NCBI RefSeq assembly: GCF_002939385.1 | Contig: NZ_MULI01000022.1 | Coordinates: 33,091-97,090 of the forward strand | Source: Streptomyces sp. MH60 | GTDB lineage: Bacteria > Actinomycetota > Actinomycetes > Streptomycetales > Streptomycetaceae | Reading direction: 5' to 3' | Length of the DNA stretch: 64,000 nucleotides | Shown: positions 44,364-52,404 of the stretch, in pieces | Position numbering within the stretch: position 1 is the first letter of the stretch | How the letters are laid out: every line of letters begins with the position of its first letter | Notes under the pieces: generated by a model | The model's input: the letters and a program-made list of their open reading frames with translations, nothing else | Told to the model about the DNA's origin: nothing | The model's database searches: none | Translations under genes and position numbers: made by a program

Positions 44364-47273
44364 CTACGCGGGCACGATGTTCACCAGCTTCGGCGCCCGC
44401 ACGATCACCTTGCGGATCCCGGCTCCGCCCAGCGCGGCCACGACCTTCTCGTCGGCCAGCGCGGCCTTCTCCAGGTCGTCGTCGGAGATGGAGGGGGCGA
44501 CCTCCAGCCGCGCCTTGACCTTGCCCTTGATCTGGACGACGCAGGTCACGGTCTCGTCGACGACGTAGGCCGGGTCGGCGACCGGGAAGTCCTCGTGGAC
44601 GACGGAGGACTCGTGCCCCAGCTTGCGCCACAGCTCCTCGGCGACATGCGGGGCCAGCGGCGCGACCAGCAGCACCAGGCGCTCGGCGACCGACCGCGGG
44701 ACCGGGCCTCCGGCCTTGGTCAGGTGGTTGTTCAGCTCGGTGACCTTGGCGATGGCGGTGTTGAACCGCAGGCCCTCCAGGTCCTGCCGTACGCCGTCGA
44801 TGGCCTTGTGCAGGGCGCGCAGCGTGTCGGCGTCGATGTCGGTCTCCGCGACGTCGGCCACGGACAGCTCGCCGGTGTTCTCGTCGACGACGTTGCGCCA
44901 CAGCCGCTGCAGCAGCCGGAACTGGCCGACCACCGCGCGGGTGTCCCACGGCCGGGACACGTCCAGCGGGCCCATCGCCATCTCGTACAGGCGCAGCGTG
45001 TCGGCGCCGTACTCGGCGCAGATCTCGTCGGGGGTGACGGCGTTCTTCAGGGACTTGCCCATCTTGCCCAGCAGCCGGGAGACCTTCTCGCCCTGGTAGT
45101 AGTAGGCGCCGTCGCGCTCCTCCACCTCGGCGGCCGGCACGGCGATGCCGCGGCTGTCCCGGTAGACGTAGGCCTGGATCATGCCCTGGTTGAACAGCTT
45201 GTGGAACGGCTCGGCCGAGGAGACGTGCCCCAGGTCGAACAGGACCTTGGACCAGAAGCGGGCGTACAGCAGGTGCAGCACGGCGTGCTCGGCACCGCCG
45301 ACGTACAGGTCGACGCCGCCGTGCGGCAGGCCCTCGCGCGGGCCCATCCAGTACTGCTCGATCTCGGGGTCGACCAGCTGCTCGCTGTTGTGCGGGTCCA
45401 GGTAGCGCAGCTCGTACCAGCAGGAACCGGCCCAGTTGGGCATCGTGTTGGTCTCGCGGCGGTACTTCTTCGGCCCGTCGCCCAGGTCCAGGGTGACGTT
45501 GACCCAGTCCTCATTGCGGGACAGCGGGGTCTCGGGCTCGGTGTCGGCGTCGTCCGGGTCGAAGGTGCGCGGGGAGTAGTCCTCGACCTCGGGCAGCTCC
45601 AGCGGCAGCATCGACTCGGGCAGCGGGTGGGCGATGCCGTCCTCGTCGTAGACGATCGGGAAGGGCTCGCCCCAGTAGCGCTGGCGGCTGAACAGCCAGT
45701 CGCGCAGGCGGAAGTTGACGGTGCCCTCACCGGCACCGGTGCGCTCCAGCCACTCGGTGATGCGCTCCTTGGCCTCGACGACGGACAGGCCGTCCAGGCT
45801 CACCCCGTCGCCCGAGGAGTCGGTGCTGGACGAGTTCATGATCTTCGCGTCGTAGGAGGAGAAGGCGTCCTCCCACGTCGAGGTGTCGGTGCCGCGGCCG
45901 TCGGTCGGCTCGACGATGCAGCGGATCGGCAGCTCGAAGGCGCGGGCGAACTCGAAGTCGCGCTGGTCGCCCGCCGGGACGGCCATGATCGCGCCGGTGC
46001 CGTAGCCCATCAGCACGTAGTCGGCGATGAAGACCGGGACCTGCTCGCCGTTGACCGGGTTGGTGGCGTACGCGCCGATGAAGACGCCGGTCTTGTCCTT
46101 GGCCTCGGCCTGCCGCTCGACGTCGGACTTCGAGGCGGCCTGCGCGCGGTACGCGGCGACGGCCTCGGTCGGGGTGGCGTGACCACCGGTCCACGCGTCG
46201 TGCGTGCCCTCGGGCCAGGCGGCCGGGGTGAACTTCTCGACCAGCGGGTGCTCCGGCGCCAGCACCATGTAGGTCGCGCCGAACAGCGTGTCGGGGCGGG
46301 TGGTGAAGACGGTGATGCGCTCGCCGTCGACGGGGAAGTCGACGCGGGCGCCCTCGGAGCGGCCGATCCAGTTGCGCTGCTGCAGCTTGATGGCCTCGGG
46401 CCAGTCCAGCTGGTCCAGGTCGTCCAGCAGCCGGTCGGCGTAGGCCGTGATGCGCATGTTCCACTGGCGCAGCTTGGACTTGAAGACGGGGAAGTTGCCG
46501 CGCTCGGACCGGCCGTCGGCGGTGACCTCCTCGTTGGCCAGCACGGTGCCCAGTCCGGGGCACCAGTTGACCGGCGCGTCGGAGGCGTAGGCCAGGCGGA
46601 ACCCGCCCAGGACGTCGGCGCGCTCGGCCTCGCTCAGGGTGCTCCACGCGCGCCCCGGGTGGCCCGGGACCGCCCGCTCACCGGAGGCGAACTGCGCGAC
46701 CAGCTCGGCGATCGGACGGGCCTTCTTCGCCTCGTCGTCGTACCAGGAGTTGAAGATCTGCAGGAAGATCCACTGGGTCCACTTGTAGTACTCGGGGTCG
46801 ATCGTGGCGAACGACCGGCGCTTGTCGTGGCCCAGGCCCAGCCGGCGCAGCTGGCTCTGCATGTTCTTCATGTTGGCTTCGGTGGACACGCGCGGGTGCG
46901 TGCCGGTCTGCACGGCGTACTGCTCGGCGGGCAGGCCGAAGGCGTCGAAGCCCAGGGTGTGCAGGACGTTGTGGCCGGTCATCCGCTGGAAGCGGGCGAA
47001 GACGTCGGTGGCGATGTAACCCAGGGGGTGGCCGACGTGCAGGCCCGCACCAGACGGGTACGGGAACATGTCCATGATGAACTTCTTGGGCTTGGCGACC
47101 AGCTCCGGGTCGCCTGCCAGGTCACCCTTGGGGTTCGGCGCGGCGTACGTCCCCTCGGCGTCCCAGAAGTCCTGCCAGCGTGCCTCGATCTCGGCGGCCA
47201 TGGCAGCCGTGTAGCGGTGCGGCGCGGCGTCCGCCGACACAGGGGCGGTTGCCGCGGGGTTCGTCTCGCTCAT
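44364..47273 (-). CDS. leuS: Leucyl-tRNA synthetase
   Basis: Class I aminoacyl-tRNA synthetase of 969 aa that charges tRNA-Leu. Seen: HIGH-type motif HVGHPLGYIATD near residue 80, the CP1 editing domain (about 260-450), the KMSKS equivalent KMGKSLKN, and the anticodon-binding and C-terminal domains. The Leu-tRNA editing Asp region GVFIGAYATNPVNGEQVPVF is present. ATG 47273 has GAGG just upstream. It is preceded by a leader peptide and intrinsic terminator (47350-47461) that suggest control by leucine-tRNA charging. Confidence 0.97.
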   Translation of the reverse strand: MSETNPAATAPVSADAAPHRYTAAMAAEIEARWQDFWDAEGTYAAPNPKGDLAGDPELVAKPKKFIMDMFPYPSGAGLHVGHPLGYIATDVFARFQRMTGHNVLHTLGFDAFGLPAEQYAVQTGTHPRVSTEANMKNMQSQLRRLGLGHDKRRSFATIDPEYYKWTQWIFLQIFNSWYDDEAKKARPIAELVAQFASGERAVPGHPGRAWSTLSEAERADVLGGFRLAYASDAPVNWCPGLGTVLANEEVTADGRSERGNFPVFKSKLRQWNMRITAYADRLLDDLDQLDWPEAIKLQQRNWIGRSEGARVDFPVDGERITVFTTRPDTLFGATYMVLAPEHPLVEKFTPAAWPEGTHDAWTGGHATPTEAVAAYRAQAASKSDVERQAEAKDKTGVFIGAYATNPVNGEQVPVFIADYVLMGYGTGAIMAVPAGDQRDFEFARAFELPIRCIVEPTDGRGTDTSTWEDAFSSYDAKIMNSSSTDSSGDGVSLDGLSVVEAKERITEWLERTGAGEGTVNFRLRDWLFSRQRYWGEPFPIVYDEDGIAHPLPESMLPLELPEVEDYSPRTFDPDDADTEPETPLSRNEDWVNVTLDLGDGPKKYRRETNTMPNWAGSCWYELRYLDPHNSEQLVDPEIEQYWMGPREGLPHGGVDLYVGGAEHAVLHLLYARFWSKVLFDLGHVSSAEPFHKLFNQGMIQAYVYRDSRGIAVPAAEVEERDGAYYYQGEKVSRLLGKMGKSLKNAVTPDEICAEYGADTLRLYEMAMGPLDVSRPWDTRAVVGQFRLLQRLWRNVVDENTGELSVADVAETDIDADTLRALHKAIDGVRQDLEGLRFNTAIAKVTELNNHLTKAGGPVPRSVAERLVLLVAPLAPHVAEELWRKLGHESSVVHEDFPVADPAYVVDETVTCVVQIKGKVKARLEVAPSISDDDLEKAALADEKVVAALGGAGIRKVIVRAPKLVNIVPA

Positions 47274-47349
47274 GATCCTCAAAGCTCCATCGATCGTCTC
47301 TGCCAGCGGCTGCGACCTTCATGACCAGCGGCTGCGATGGCCGGGAAAT

Positions 47350-47375
47350 GAAAAATCCCCTCGCACAGGAGGGGA
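47350..47375 (-). terminator. leuS leader terminator (attenuator)
   Basis: Read leftwards: TCCCCTC-CTGTGC-GAGGGGA followed by five T. This is a rho-independent terminator with a real T run, rare in this genus. It lies 75 bp upstream of leuS and downstream of the leucine-rich leader ORF, so its job is probably attenuation. Confidence 0.8.
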
Positions 47376-47388
47376 CGCCGCGCCGATT

Positions 47389-47410
47389 CCGGCCACCGGA
47401 CTACGGCCGG
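47389..47410 (-). promoter_or_regulatory. Hairpin between leuS leader ORF and terminator
   Basis: Arms CCGGCC (47389-47394) and GGCCGG (47405-47410) form a stem just after the leader peptide stop. It may be a pause or antiterminator hairpin of the attenuator; which alternative pairing forms cannot be settled by eye. Confidence 0.5.
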
Positions 47411-47422
47411 GGTCGGGACTGA

Positions 47423-47461
47423 TCAGCGCGGCTCGCTAAGCAGAAGGCGTACGGCACGCAT
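47423..47461 (-). CDS. leuS leader peptide MRAVRLLLSEPR
   Basis: A 12-residue ORF, ATG to TGA, with three consecutive Leu codons (CTT CTG CTT) at positions 6-8. It lies 150-190 bp upstream of leuS on the same strand and is followed by a hairpin and a terminator, the arrangement of ribosome-mediated attenuation. No SD precedes the ATG. A possible -10 element (TACCCT) ends six bases before it, so the transcript may start at the ATG (leaderless). Confidence 0.8.
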   Translation of the reverse strand: MRAVRLLLSEPR

Positions 47462-47580
47462 GGCGTCAGGGTACCGCAGTCGTCGAGCGGGCCGCGAGGG
47501 GCTTCCGGCCGACGTGCGGCCGACCGGAATCCGGGGCCCGCGAACCGGAAACCGGAGGCAAACCTGAACCAAGGTCAAAG

Positions 47581-47595
47581 GTTACTTCGCGTAAC
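47581..47595. promoter_or_regulatory. Palindrome GTTAC-N5-GTAAC
   Basis: GTTAC TTCGC GTAAC is a perfect 5-bp inverted repeat in an unusually AT-rich stretch (about 47560-47660) between the divergent leuS leader and the cytochrome-b-like gene. It could be an operator for either side. The rest of 47462-47732 holds promoter-like AT-rich DNA and no gene. Confidence 0.35.
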
Positions 47596-47732
47596 GACCA
47601 CTAAGGGACACCAGCACGAGCGCGCTGTCATTTGATAACAACGCAATAACTCAAACCTCCTACCCACGGGTATGGCGCCACTTAGAGTGCGGCAGCGGGA
47701 CCGCTTTCCCGAACCGCTCCGGAGTTGCCCCC

Positions 47733-47816
47733 ATGAACCCTCCCCCGATCCACCCCCGCGACACCAGCTCGCCGCCTCCCGTCACGTCCCTGACGTGCGG
47801 AGGTCCGTCGTCATGA
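47733..47816 (+). CDS. 27-aa upstream ORF before the cytochrome-b-like gene
   Basis: ORF starting MNPPPIHPRDTSSPPP and ending CGGPSS. GGAG lies 8 bases before the ATG, and its TGA overlaps the next ATG (ATGA, 47813-47816). Proline-rich and not membrane-like. Probably a translational coupler or a very small protein. Confidence 0.4.
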   Translation: MNPPPIHPRDTSSPPPVTSLTCGGPSS

Positions 47817-49078
47817 CGAACGACAGCACGGTGGACGACACCTTCGCCCAGTTCCTGAACTTCGGCGCCGGCGTCCTCTCCCTCGTCTTCCTCAGCTGCT
47901 CGGTGATCTGGGGTCTGCTCGCCCAGGACCGGATCGTCCTCGACACCCGGCAGCGGATCCTGGCCCAGGCGGTGCACCGGACCACCGCGGTCGCCTCGGT
48001 CGTCTTCCTGCTGGTGCACATCGTGGTCAAGCTGGTCCTGGACCACACCACCTGGGTCGCCGCGGTCCTCCCGTTCGGCCTCCTGGCCACGGACGACGAG
48101 GAGTTCGGCGGCCGGGCCGTCCTCATCGGCTTCGGCACCCTGGCCAGCATGCTCATGATCTTCGTGGGGGTCACCGGAGCCCTGCGCAACCGCTTCGCCT
48201 CCCCGGCCCCCGTGGCGGCCCGCTGGCGGGCCATGCACATGCTGGCCTACCCGGCGTGGTGCCTGGCCCTGCTGCACGGGCTCTACGCGGGTCGCGCGGC
48301 GAAGCCGGTCTTCGTGGTGCTGTACGCGCTGTCCGTGGTCGGGGTCATGGCGGCCCTGGCGCTGCGCGCGGCGCCCCGTCCGGTCAAGCGCAGGGTCGCC
48401 GACCGGATCGCCGGCCTCCTCGGGACCGGGGAGCGGCCCGTCCGCGAGGAGCAGGCGGAGAGCCGGCCGAGGGACACCGCGGCCCTGCCGGGCTACGAGC
48501 GCGCCGGGGCGTCGTCCGTGCGCGGCACGTCCCCGTCCGCCCCGCTGTACGAACCCGCGGAGCGCCTCACCGCCCCGGAGCCCGCGAGCGGCTTCGCGGC
48601 GGCCTACCGCGCGGTGTCCGCTCCCTCGGGCACGCGCCGCCCGCCGCTGACGGCCGACCCGGCCGCGTCCGCCCAGCTGCCGCCGGACCCGCGGCCCACC
48701 GAGGCGATGCCGTTCGTGGACGGCGGCGGCAGCACCTCGGGCAGCTGGCCCGTACCGTCGCCGCCCCCGGTCGGCGAGGCGCCCCCGTCGGTCTACGACC
48801 CGCTCAACGACACCGGACACACCATCCCGGTCTACGGCAGCACGGACGCGGCGGACTACTCCGCGCGGTACTCCGCTCCCCCCGCCTCGGGCTACGGCTC
48901 GAGTGACGTGTACGACACCCGTGAGACGAACGCGGTCTACGACACGTACTACCCCAGCGACACGTACAACAGCGGTCCCGCCCCTGAACCAACCCCCGGT
49001 GTGCCGTCGCCGTCCCACGACTTCGACGCACCGGGTTCCGGTGAACCTTGGAACACGCCTTCCGGAGGCTTGAATTGA
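47813..49078 (+). CDS. Cytochrome-b-like / ferric-reductase-like membrane protein
   Basis: A 421-aa protein. The first ~190 residues hold about five membrane helices with paired histidines (HRTTAVASVVFLLVH; MHMLAYPAWCLALLH), fitting a bis-His b-type heme across the membrane. Residues ~205-421 are a long hydrophilic tail rich in Pro, Ser and Tyr (VYDTYYPSDTYN). GGAGG lies 9 bases before the ATG. Its stop overlaps the start of the NuoF-like gene (TTGA). It probably carries electrons between that protein and a membrane or outer acceptor. Confidence 0.8.
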   Translation: MTNDSTVDDTFAQFLNFGAGVLSLVFLSCSVIWGLLAQDRIVLDTRQRILAQAVHRTTAVASVVFLLVHIVVKLVLDHTTWVAAVLPFGLLATDDEEFGGRAVLIGFGTLASMLMIFVGVTGALRNRFASPAPVAARWRAMHMLAYPAWCLALLHGLYAGRAAKPVFVVLYALSVVGVMAALALRAAPRPVKRRVADRIAGLLGTGERPVREEQAESRPRDTAALPGYERAGASSVRGTSPSAPLYEPAERLTAPEPASGFAAAYRAVSAPSGTRRPPLTADPAASAQLPPDPRPTEAMPFVDGGGSTSGSWPVPSPPPVGEAPPSVYDPLNDTGHTIPVYGSTDAADYSARYSAPPASGYGSSDVYDTRETNAVYDTYYPSDTYNSGPAPEPTPGVPSPSHDFDAPGSGEPWNTPSGGLN

Positions 49079-50688
49079 ACGAGGCCCTGCCCGACGTCCC
49101 CGAGGTCCGCGTGGTCGGGCTTCCCCAGCTCACGTCGGGCTTCGACCTTGTCGAGCGCCTGGATCTGCCCATGCACCTCAAGGTGCACGGTCCGCTCGAA
49201 CCGATGGGCGGGGAGCAGCTCGCGCAGCTCTCCGAACGCATCGGCCTGAAGGGCCGCGGCGGCGCGGGCTTCCCCTTCCACAAGAAGCTGCGCTCGGTCG
49301 CCGAGGCGGCGATCAAGCGCGGCGTACGCCCGGTCGTGGTCGTCAACGGCAGTGAGGACGAGCCGGCCTGCCGCAAGGACACGGTGCTGATCAACCGCGC
49401 CCCGCACCTGATCCTGGACGGCGCGCTGCTGTGCGCCGAGGCGATGGGCGCCCGCACGCTGGTCATCGGGGTCACCCGGGAGTCCACCCAGCGCTCCATG
49501 GAGGCCGCCCTGGCCGAACGCGGGCTGAGCAACGGCCGCCGGTCCGCCCTCCGCGCGCGCGTGCAGCGCAATCCGGTGCGCATGGTCACCGGCGCGGCGG
49601 CCTCGCTGATCCGCTCCATCGACGGCGGCCCGGCGATCCCGCCCGGCCGCAAGGTGAGCGCCTCCAGGAGCGGGGTCGGCGGCGCGCCGACCCTGCTGTC
49701 CAACGCCGAGACCTTCGCCCAGCTGGCGATCGCCGCCCGCATCGGCCCGGAGCGCTACGGCAACACCGGCCTGTACGACGAGCCGGGCACCGTGATGCTC
49801 ACGGTCTCCGGCGCGGTGGCCCGCCCCATGGTGATCGAGGTCCCGACGGGCGTGCCGCTGCGCTACGTCCTCCAGCTGGCCGGCGCCCCGCCGGTGCCGC
49901 AGGGCGTGCTGACCGGCGGCTACCACGGCAAGTGGATCGACGCGGCGACCGTCGACGAGGCGATCGTCTCCCGCAACTCGCTTCAGCAGGTGGGCGGCTC
50001 GCTCGGCGCGGGCGCGATCCTGCCGATCAGTCAGGACACCTGCGCGCTGGGCGAGTCGCTGCGGGTGGCGCAGTGGCTGGCCGAGGAGAGCGCCGGCCAG
50101 TGCGGGCCCTGCTATCTGGGCCTGCCGGCCGCCGCGCGGGGCCTGGAGGACATCCTGAACGGCGGCGGTCCGGCCGCCCTGGAGGCGGTCAAGCAGGTCG
50201 CGAAGAACGTGAAGCGGCGCGGCGCCTGCTCGCACCCGGACGGCTCGGCGATGTTCCTGGAGTCGACCGTCAAGGCGTTCACGGACGACCTGGCCGCCCA
50301 TGTCCTCGGCAACGGCTGCGGCCGGCCCGTGGAGGGCGTCCTGCCGCTCTTCGAGGGGGGCAGGACCCCGACCGGCGTCCCCGGCGGCGGGGAGGAGAAC
50401 GGCCCCAGCCGCCAGAAGATCTACGTCGACTGGACGCTGTGCCGCGGGCACGGGCTGTGCGCGGACATTCTCCCGGAGGTCTTCCAGCTCGGCGCCGACG
50501 GCTTCCCGACCGTCGCGCAGGCCGAGGTGCCGCGTTTCGCGGAGGCCAAGGCGGTGCGTGCGGTGCGCCGCTGCCCGGCGCTGGCACTGCGCATCGAGGA
50601 GGACACCCGCGGGCAGGCGCCGTCCCCGCGCGGCGGCAATCTGCCGGTGCTGTCCCAGGGTCGCGGCCGCCGGGCGCTCGGCCGCTGA
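49075..50688 (+). CDS. NuoF-like NADH dehydrogenase fused to a ferredoxin
   Basis: A 537-aa protein. Residues ~50-440 resemble the 51-kDa (NuoF) subunit: FMN/NAD loop GLKGRGGAGFPFHKKL and VVNGSEDEPACRKD. The iron-sulfur motif is altered: ESAGQCGPC instead of ESCGxCxPC, with a later Cys in RRGACSHPDG, leaving three of the four usual Cys. The C-terminal ~70 residues are a ferredoxin with CRGHGLC and RRCP, typical of a 3Fe-4S cluster. The TTG start has GGAGG 6 bases upstream and overlaps the cytochrome gene. A likely NAD(P)H-to-heme electron carrier. Confidence 0.82.
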   Translation: MNEALPDVPEVRVVGLPQLTSGFDLVERLDLPMHLKVHGPLEPMGGEQLAQLSERIGLKGRGGAGFPFHKKLRSVAEAAIKRGVRPVVVVNGSEDEPACRKDTVLINRAPHLILDGALLCAEAMGARTLVIGVTRESTQRSMEAALAERGLSNGRRSALRARVQRNPVRMVTGAAASLIRSIDGGPAIPPGRKVSASRSGVGGAPTLLSNAETFAQLAIAARIGPERYGNTGLYDEPGTVMLTVSGAVARPMVIEVPTGVPLRYVLQLAGAPPVPQGVLTGGYHGKWIDAATVDEAIVSRNSLQQVGGSLGAGAILPISQDTCALGESLRVAQWLAEESAGQCGPCYLGLPAAARGLEDILNGGGPAALEAVKQVAKNVKRRGACSHPDGSAMFLESTVKAFTDDLAAHVLGNGCGRPVEGVLPLFEGGRTPTGVPGGGEENGPSRQKIYVDWTLCRGHGLCADILPEVFQLGADGFPTVAQAEVPRFAEAKAVRAVRRCPALALRIEEDTRGQAPSPRGGNLPVLSQGRGRRALGR

Positions 50689-50697
50689 GGAACGAAC

Positions 50698-50727
50698 AAA
50701 CCCCCCGGATACCGATCCGGGGGGTTT
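50698..50727. terminator. Bidirectional intrinsic terminator
   Basis: AAACCCCCCGGAT-ACCG-ATCCGGGGGGTTT is a perfect hairpin with T or A flanks, 9 bp after the NuoF-like stop and 5 bp from the 3' end of the convergent tRNA gene. It can end both transcripts. Confidence 0.88.
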
Positions 50728-50732
50728 CTCTG

Positions 50733-50805
50733 TGGAGCTAAGGAGAATTGAACTCCTGACCTCCTGCATGCCATGCAGGCGCTCTACCAACTGAGCTATA
50801 GCCCC
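50733..50805 (-). tRNA. tRNA-Ala (anticodon GGC), copy 1
   Basis: 73 nt on the minus strand, folding as a standard cloverleaf. Acceptor GGGGCTA/TAGCTCC has the G3-U70 alanine identity pair. The anticodon loop ATGGCAT, closed by CCTGC/GCAGG, gives GGC. The T arm has TTCAATT. The 3' CCA is not encoded. It is identical to the copy at 51552-51624. Confidence 0.97.
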
Positions 50806-50939
50806 TTGCTGTCTGCCGCCCGGTCTCCCCGGCGGCGACGCCAACATTACACGGTCCACCGGGGACAACACCAAATCGTTTCCACTTTGCCCGCTTTGCC
50901 CTCTTGCGGGCCCGCCCCGCCGTCAGACCGTCAGGTCCG

Positions 50940-51173
50940 TCAGGCCGTCACGAACGAGTAGAAGCGTTTGAGCGTGCAGTGCTCCTCCAGGAGCCGGCCG
51001 TAGATCGGCTCACCCTCGAGTTCCCGGTACGTCTCGATGGGGTCGCCTTTTATGATCAGCGCCCGCGCGCATTCCTCGCACCAGTACTGGTAGTCGGGAT
51101 TGACCGGTTCCATGTCGCGCACGATGGGCGTACCACTGCCGCACCAGTCGCACTTCCGCCTGTGTGCACCCAT
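50940..51173 (-). CDS. Small zinc-ribbon protein (77 aa)
   Basis: A 77-aa protein with two Cys pairs, CDWC near residue 8 and CEEC near residue 32, forming a zinc-ribbon-like knuckle, followed by a charged helical part. GGAG lies 7 bases before the ATG. It starts 3 bp after the stop of the other zinc-ribbon gene. Between two tRNA-Ala genes. Function unknown. Confidence 0.75.
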   Translation of the reverse strand: MGAHRRKCDWCGSGTPIVRDMEPVNPDYQYWCEECARALIIKGDPIETYRELEGEPIYGRLLEEHCTLKRFYSFVTA

Positions 51174-51176
51174 CGA

Positions 51177-51350
51177 TCAGCTCCAGCTGTGGCCGCAGGC
51201 CGTGCACACGTAAGAGATTCCGCCGTTGTCGCCGAGGACTTGGGCCACATGACCGGAACCGCAGGAAGGGCAGCTGAGACGGGTGACCGTGTTCCGTGCC
51301 ACCGCTCCGCCGAGGAGGTGACCGACCTCCTCGAGGATGCTCCCAGGCAT
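51177..51350 (-). CDS. Small zinc-ribbon protein (57 aa)
   Basis: A 57-aa protein beginning MPGSILEEVGHLLGG, with C-terminal Cys pairs CPSC and CTAC (zinc ribbon ending GHSWS). ATG 51350 is chosen because GGGAG lies 5 bases upstream; the frame could extend to 51404. Forms a two-gene unit with the 77-aa zinc-ribbon gene. Confidence 0.72.
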   Translation of the reverse strand: MPGSILEEVGHLLGGAVARNTVTRLSCPSCGSGHVAQVLGDNGGISYVCTACGHSWS

Positions 51351-51507
51351 CGCCACTCCCTCCCGTCGGGCCGCGGTCCCCTTCCGGCCGTTTGATTCTG
51401 CCACGGCCGGGCCGACCCGGTCAGCGACGCCTCAGTACCGGTCCGGACACGGCGTCCCACCGACGTATACGCCTGTGGGACGCCTGTTGCTCAAGCGGAC
51501 GCAGACG

Positions 51508-51540
51508 AAAAATCCCGCCCCCCGAAGGGGACGGGATTCG
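51508..51540 (-). terminator. tRNA-Ala copy 2 terminator
   Basis: Read leftwards: AATCCCGTCCCC-TTCG-GGGGGCGGGATT with a run of T after it; one G-U pair in the stem and a UUCG-type loop. It lies 11 bp beyond the 3' end of the second tRNA gene. Confidence 0.85.
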
Positions 51541-51551
51541 TCCGTGGGCTG

Positions 51552-51624
51552 TGGAGCTAAGGAGAATTGAACTCCTGACCTCCTGCATGCCATGCAGGCG
51601 CTCTACCAACTGAGCTATAGCCCC
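51552..51624 (-). tRNA. tRNA-Ala (anticodon GGC), copy 2
   Basis: Identical in all 73 nt to copy 1 (50733-50805): G3-U70 pair, anticodon GGC, no encoded CCA. It has its own terminator. 746 bp separate the two copies. Confidence 0.97.
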
Positions 51625-51732
51625 TGGTGCCACGCGACCCGGGCCGCATGATCCTCCACTTCATCCGCTCCGCTCGGCGGGGCGAACAAGAAGAACTTTA
51701 GCCTGCGACCTGCCGGAAAGTGAAATCGTCGG

Positions 51733-52404
51733 TCAGACGTCGTCGCCGATCACCGGTTCCGGCAGGGTGCCCGCGTTGTGCTCCAGCAGGCGCCAGCCCC
51801 GGGCGCCCTCGCCGAGGACCGACCAGCAGCAGTTGGTCAGGCCGCCGAGGCTCTCCCAGCTGTGCGGCTCCAGGCCCAGCAGGCGGCCGATGGTGGTGCG
51901 GATCGTGCCGCCGTGGCTGACCACGACGAGGGTGCCGTCCTCGGGGAGCTTCTCGGCGTGCCGGAGCACCACGGGGGCGGCGCGGTCGGCGACCTCGGTC
52001 TCCAGCTCGCCACCGCCCCGGCGCACGGGCTCGCCGCGCTTCCAGGCCGCGTACTCGTCGCCGTGCCGGGCGATGATCTCCTCGTGGGTCAGGCCCTGCC
52101 AGACGCCCGCGTAGGTCTCCCGCAGGCCCTCCTCCAGGGTCACCTCGAGGCCGGTGAGCACGGACAGCTCGGCGGCCGTGTCCGCGGCGCGCGCGAGGTC
52201 GGAGGCGACGATCGCGTCGGGCCGCAGGTGCACGAGCAGCCCGGCCGCGCGGCGGGCCTGGGCGACGCCGGTCTCGGTCAGCTCGACGTCCGTGCTGCCC
52301 TGGAAGCGGCGCTCCACGTTCCACGCGGTCTGGCCGTGCCGCCAGAGGATGACGCGGCGGCCGCGGCCCGGCCTGCCCGCCGTCACCTCTCCGGTGGCGC
52401 TCAT
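51733..52404 (-). CDS. Histidine phosphatase (phosphoglycerate-mutase-like)
   Basis: A 223-aa enzyme of the histidine phosphatase superfamily. Seen: the phosphohistidine motif LWRHGQTAWN at about residue 21, the acid/base Glu region LRETYAGVWQGLTHEEI, and the second His in VVVSHGGTIR. The substrate is uncertain. In Mycobacterium and Streptomyces the gene next to rsfS is often annotated as glucosyl-3-phosphoglycerate phosphatase or a broad phosphatase. Its ATG overlaps the rsfS stop (ATGA). Confidence 0.88.
   Translation of the reverse strand: MSATGEVTAGRPGRGRRVILWRHGQTAWNVERRFQGSTDVELTETGVAQARRAAGLLVHLRPDAIVASDLARAADTAAELSVLTGLEVTLEEGLRETYAGVWQGLTHEEIIARHGDEYAAWKRGEPVRRGGGELETEVADRAAPVVLRHAEKLPEDGTLVVVSHGGTIRTTIGRLLGLEPHSWESLGGLTNCCWSVLGEGARGWRLLEHNAGTLPEPVIGDDV

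Noticed and set aside
47274..47480. T-box riboswitch upstream of leuS
   Set aside because: I saw no specifier stem or T-box sequence pairing with a tRNA acceptor; the Leu-codon leader ORF explains the terminator better.
50796..50939. Possible small gene between tRNA-Ala copy 1 and the zinc-ribbon genes
   Set aside because: No start with an SD and no typical coding pattern; it is probably promoter DNA of the tRNA and 3' flank of the zinc-ribbon unit.
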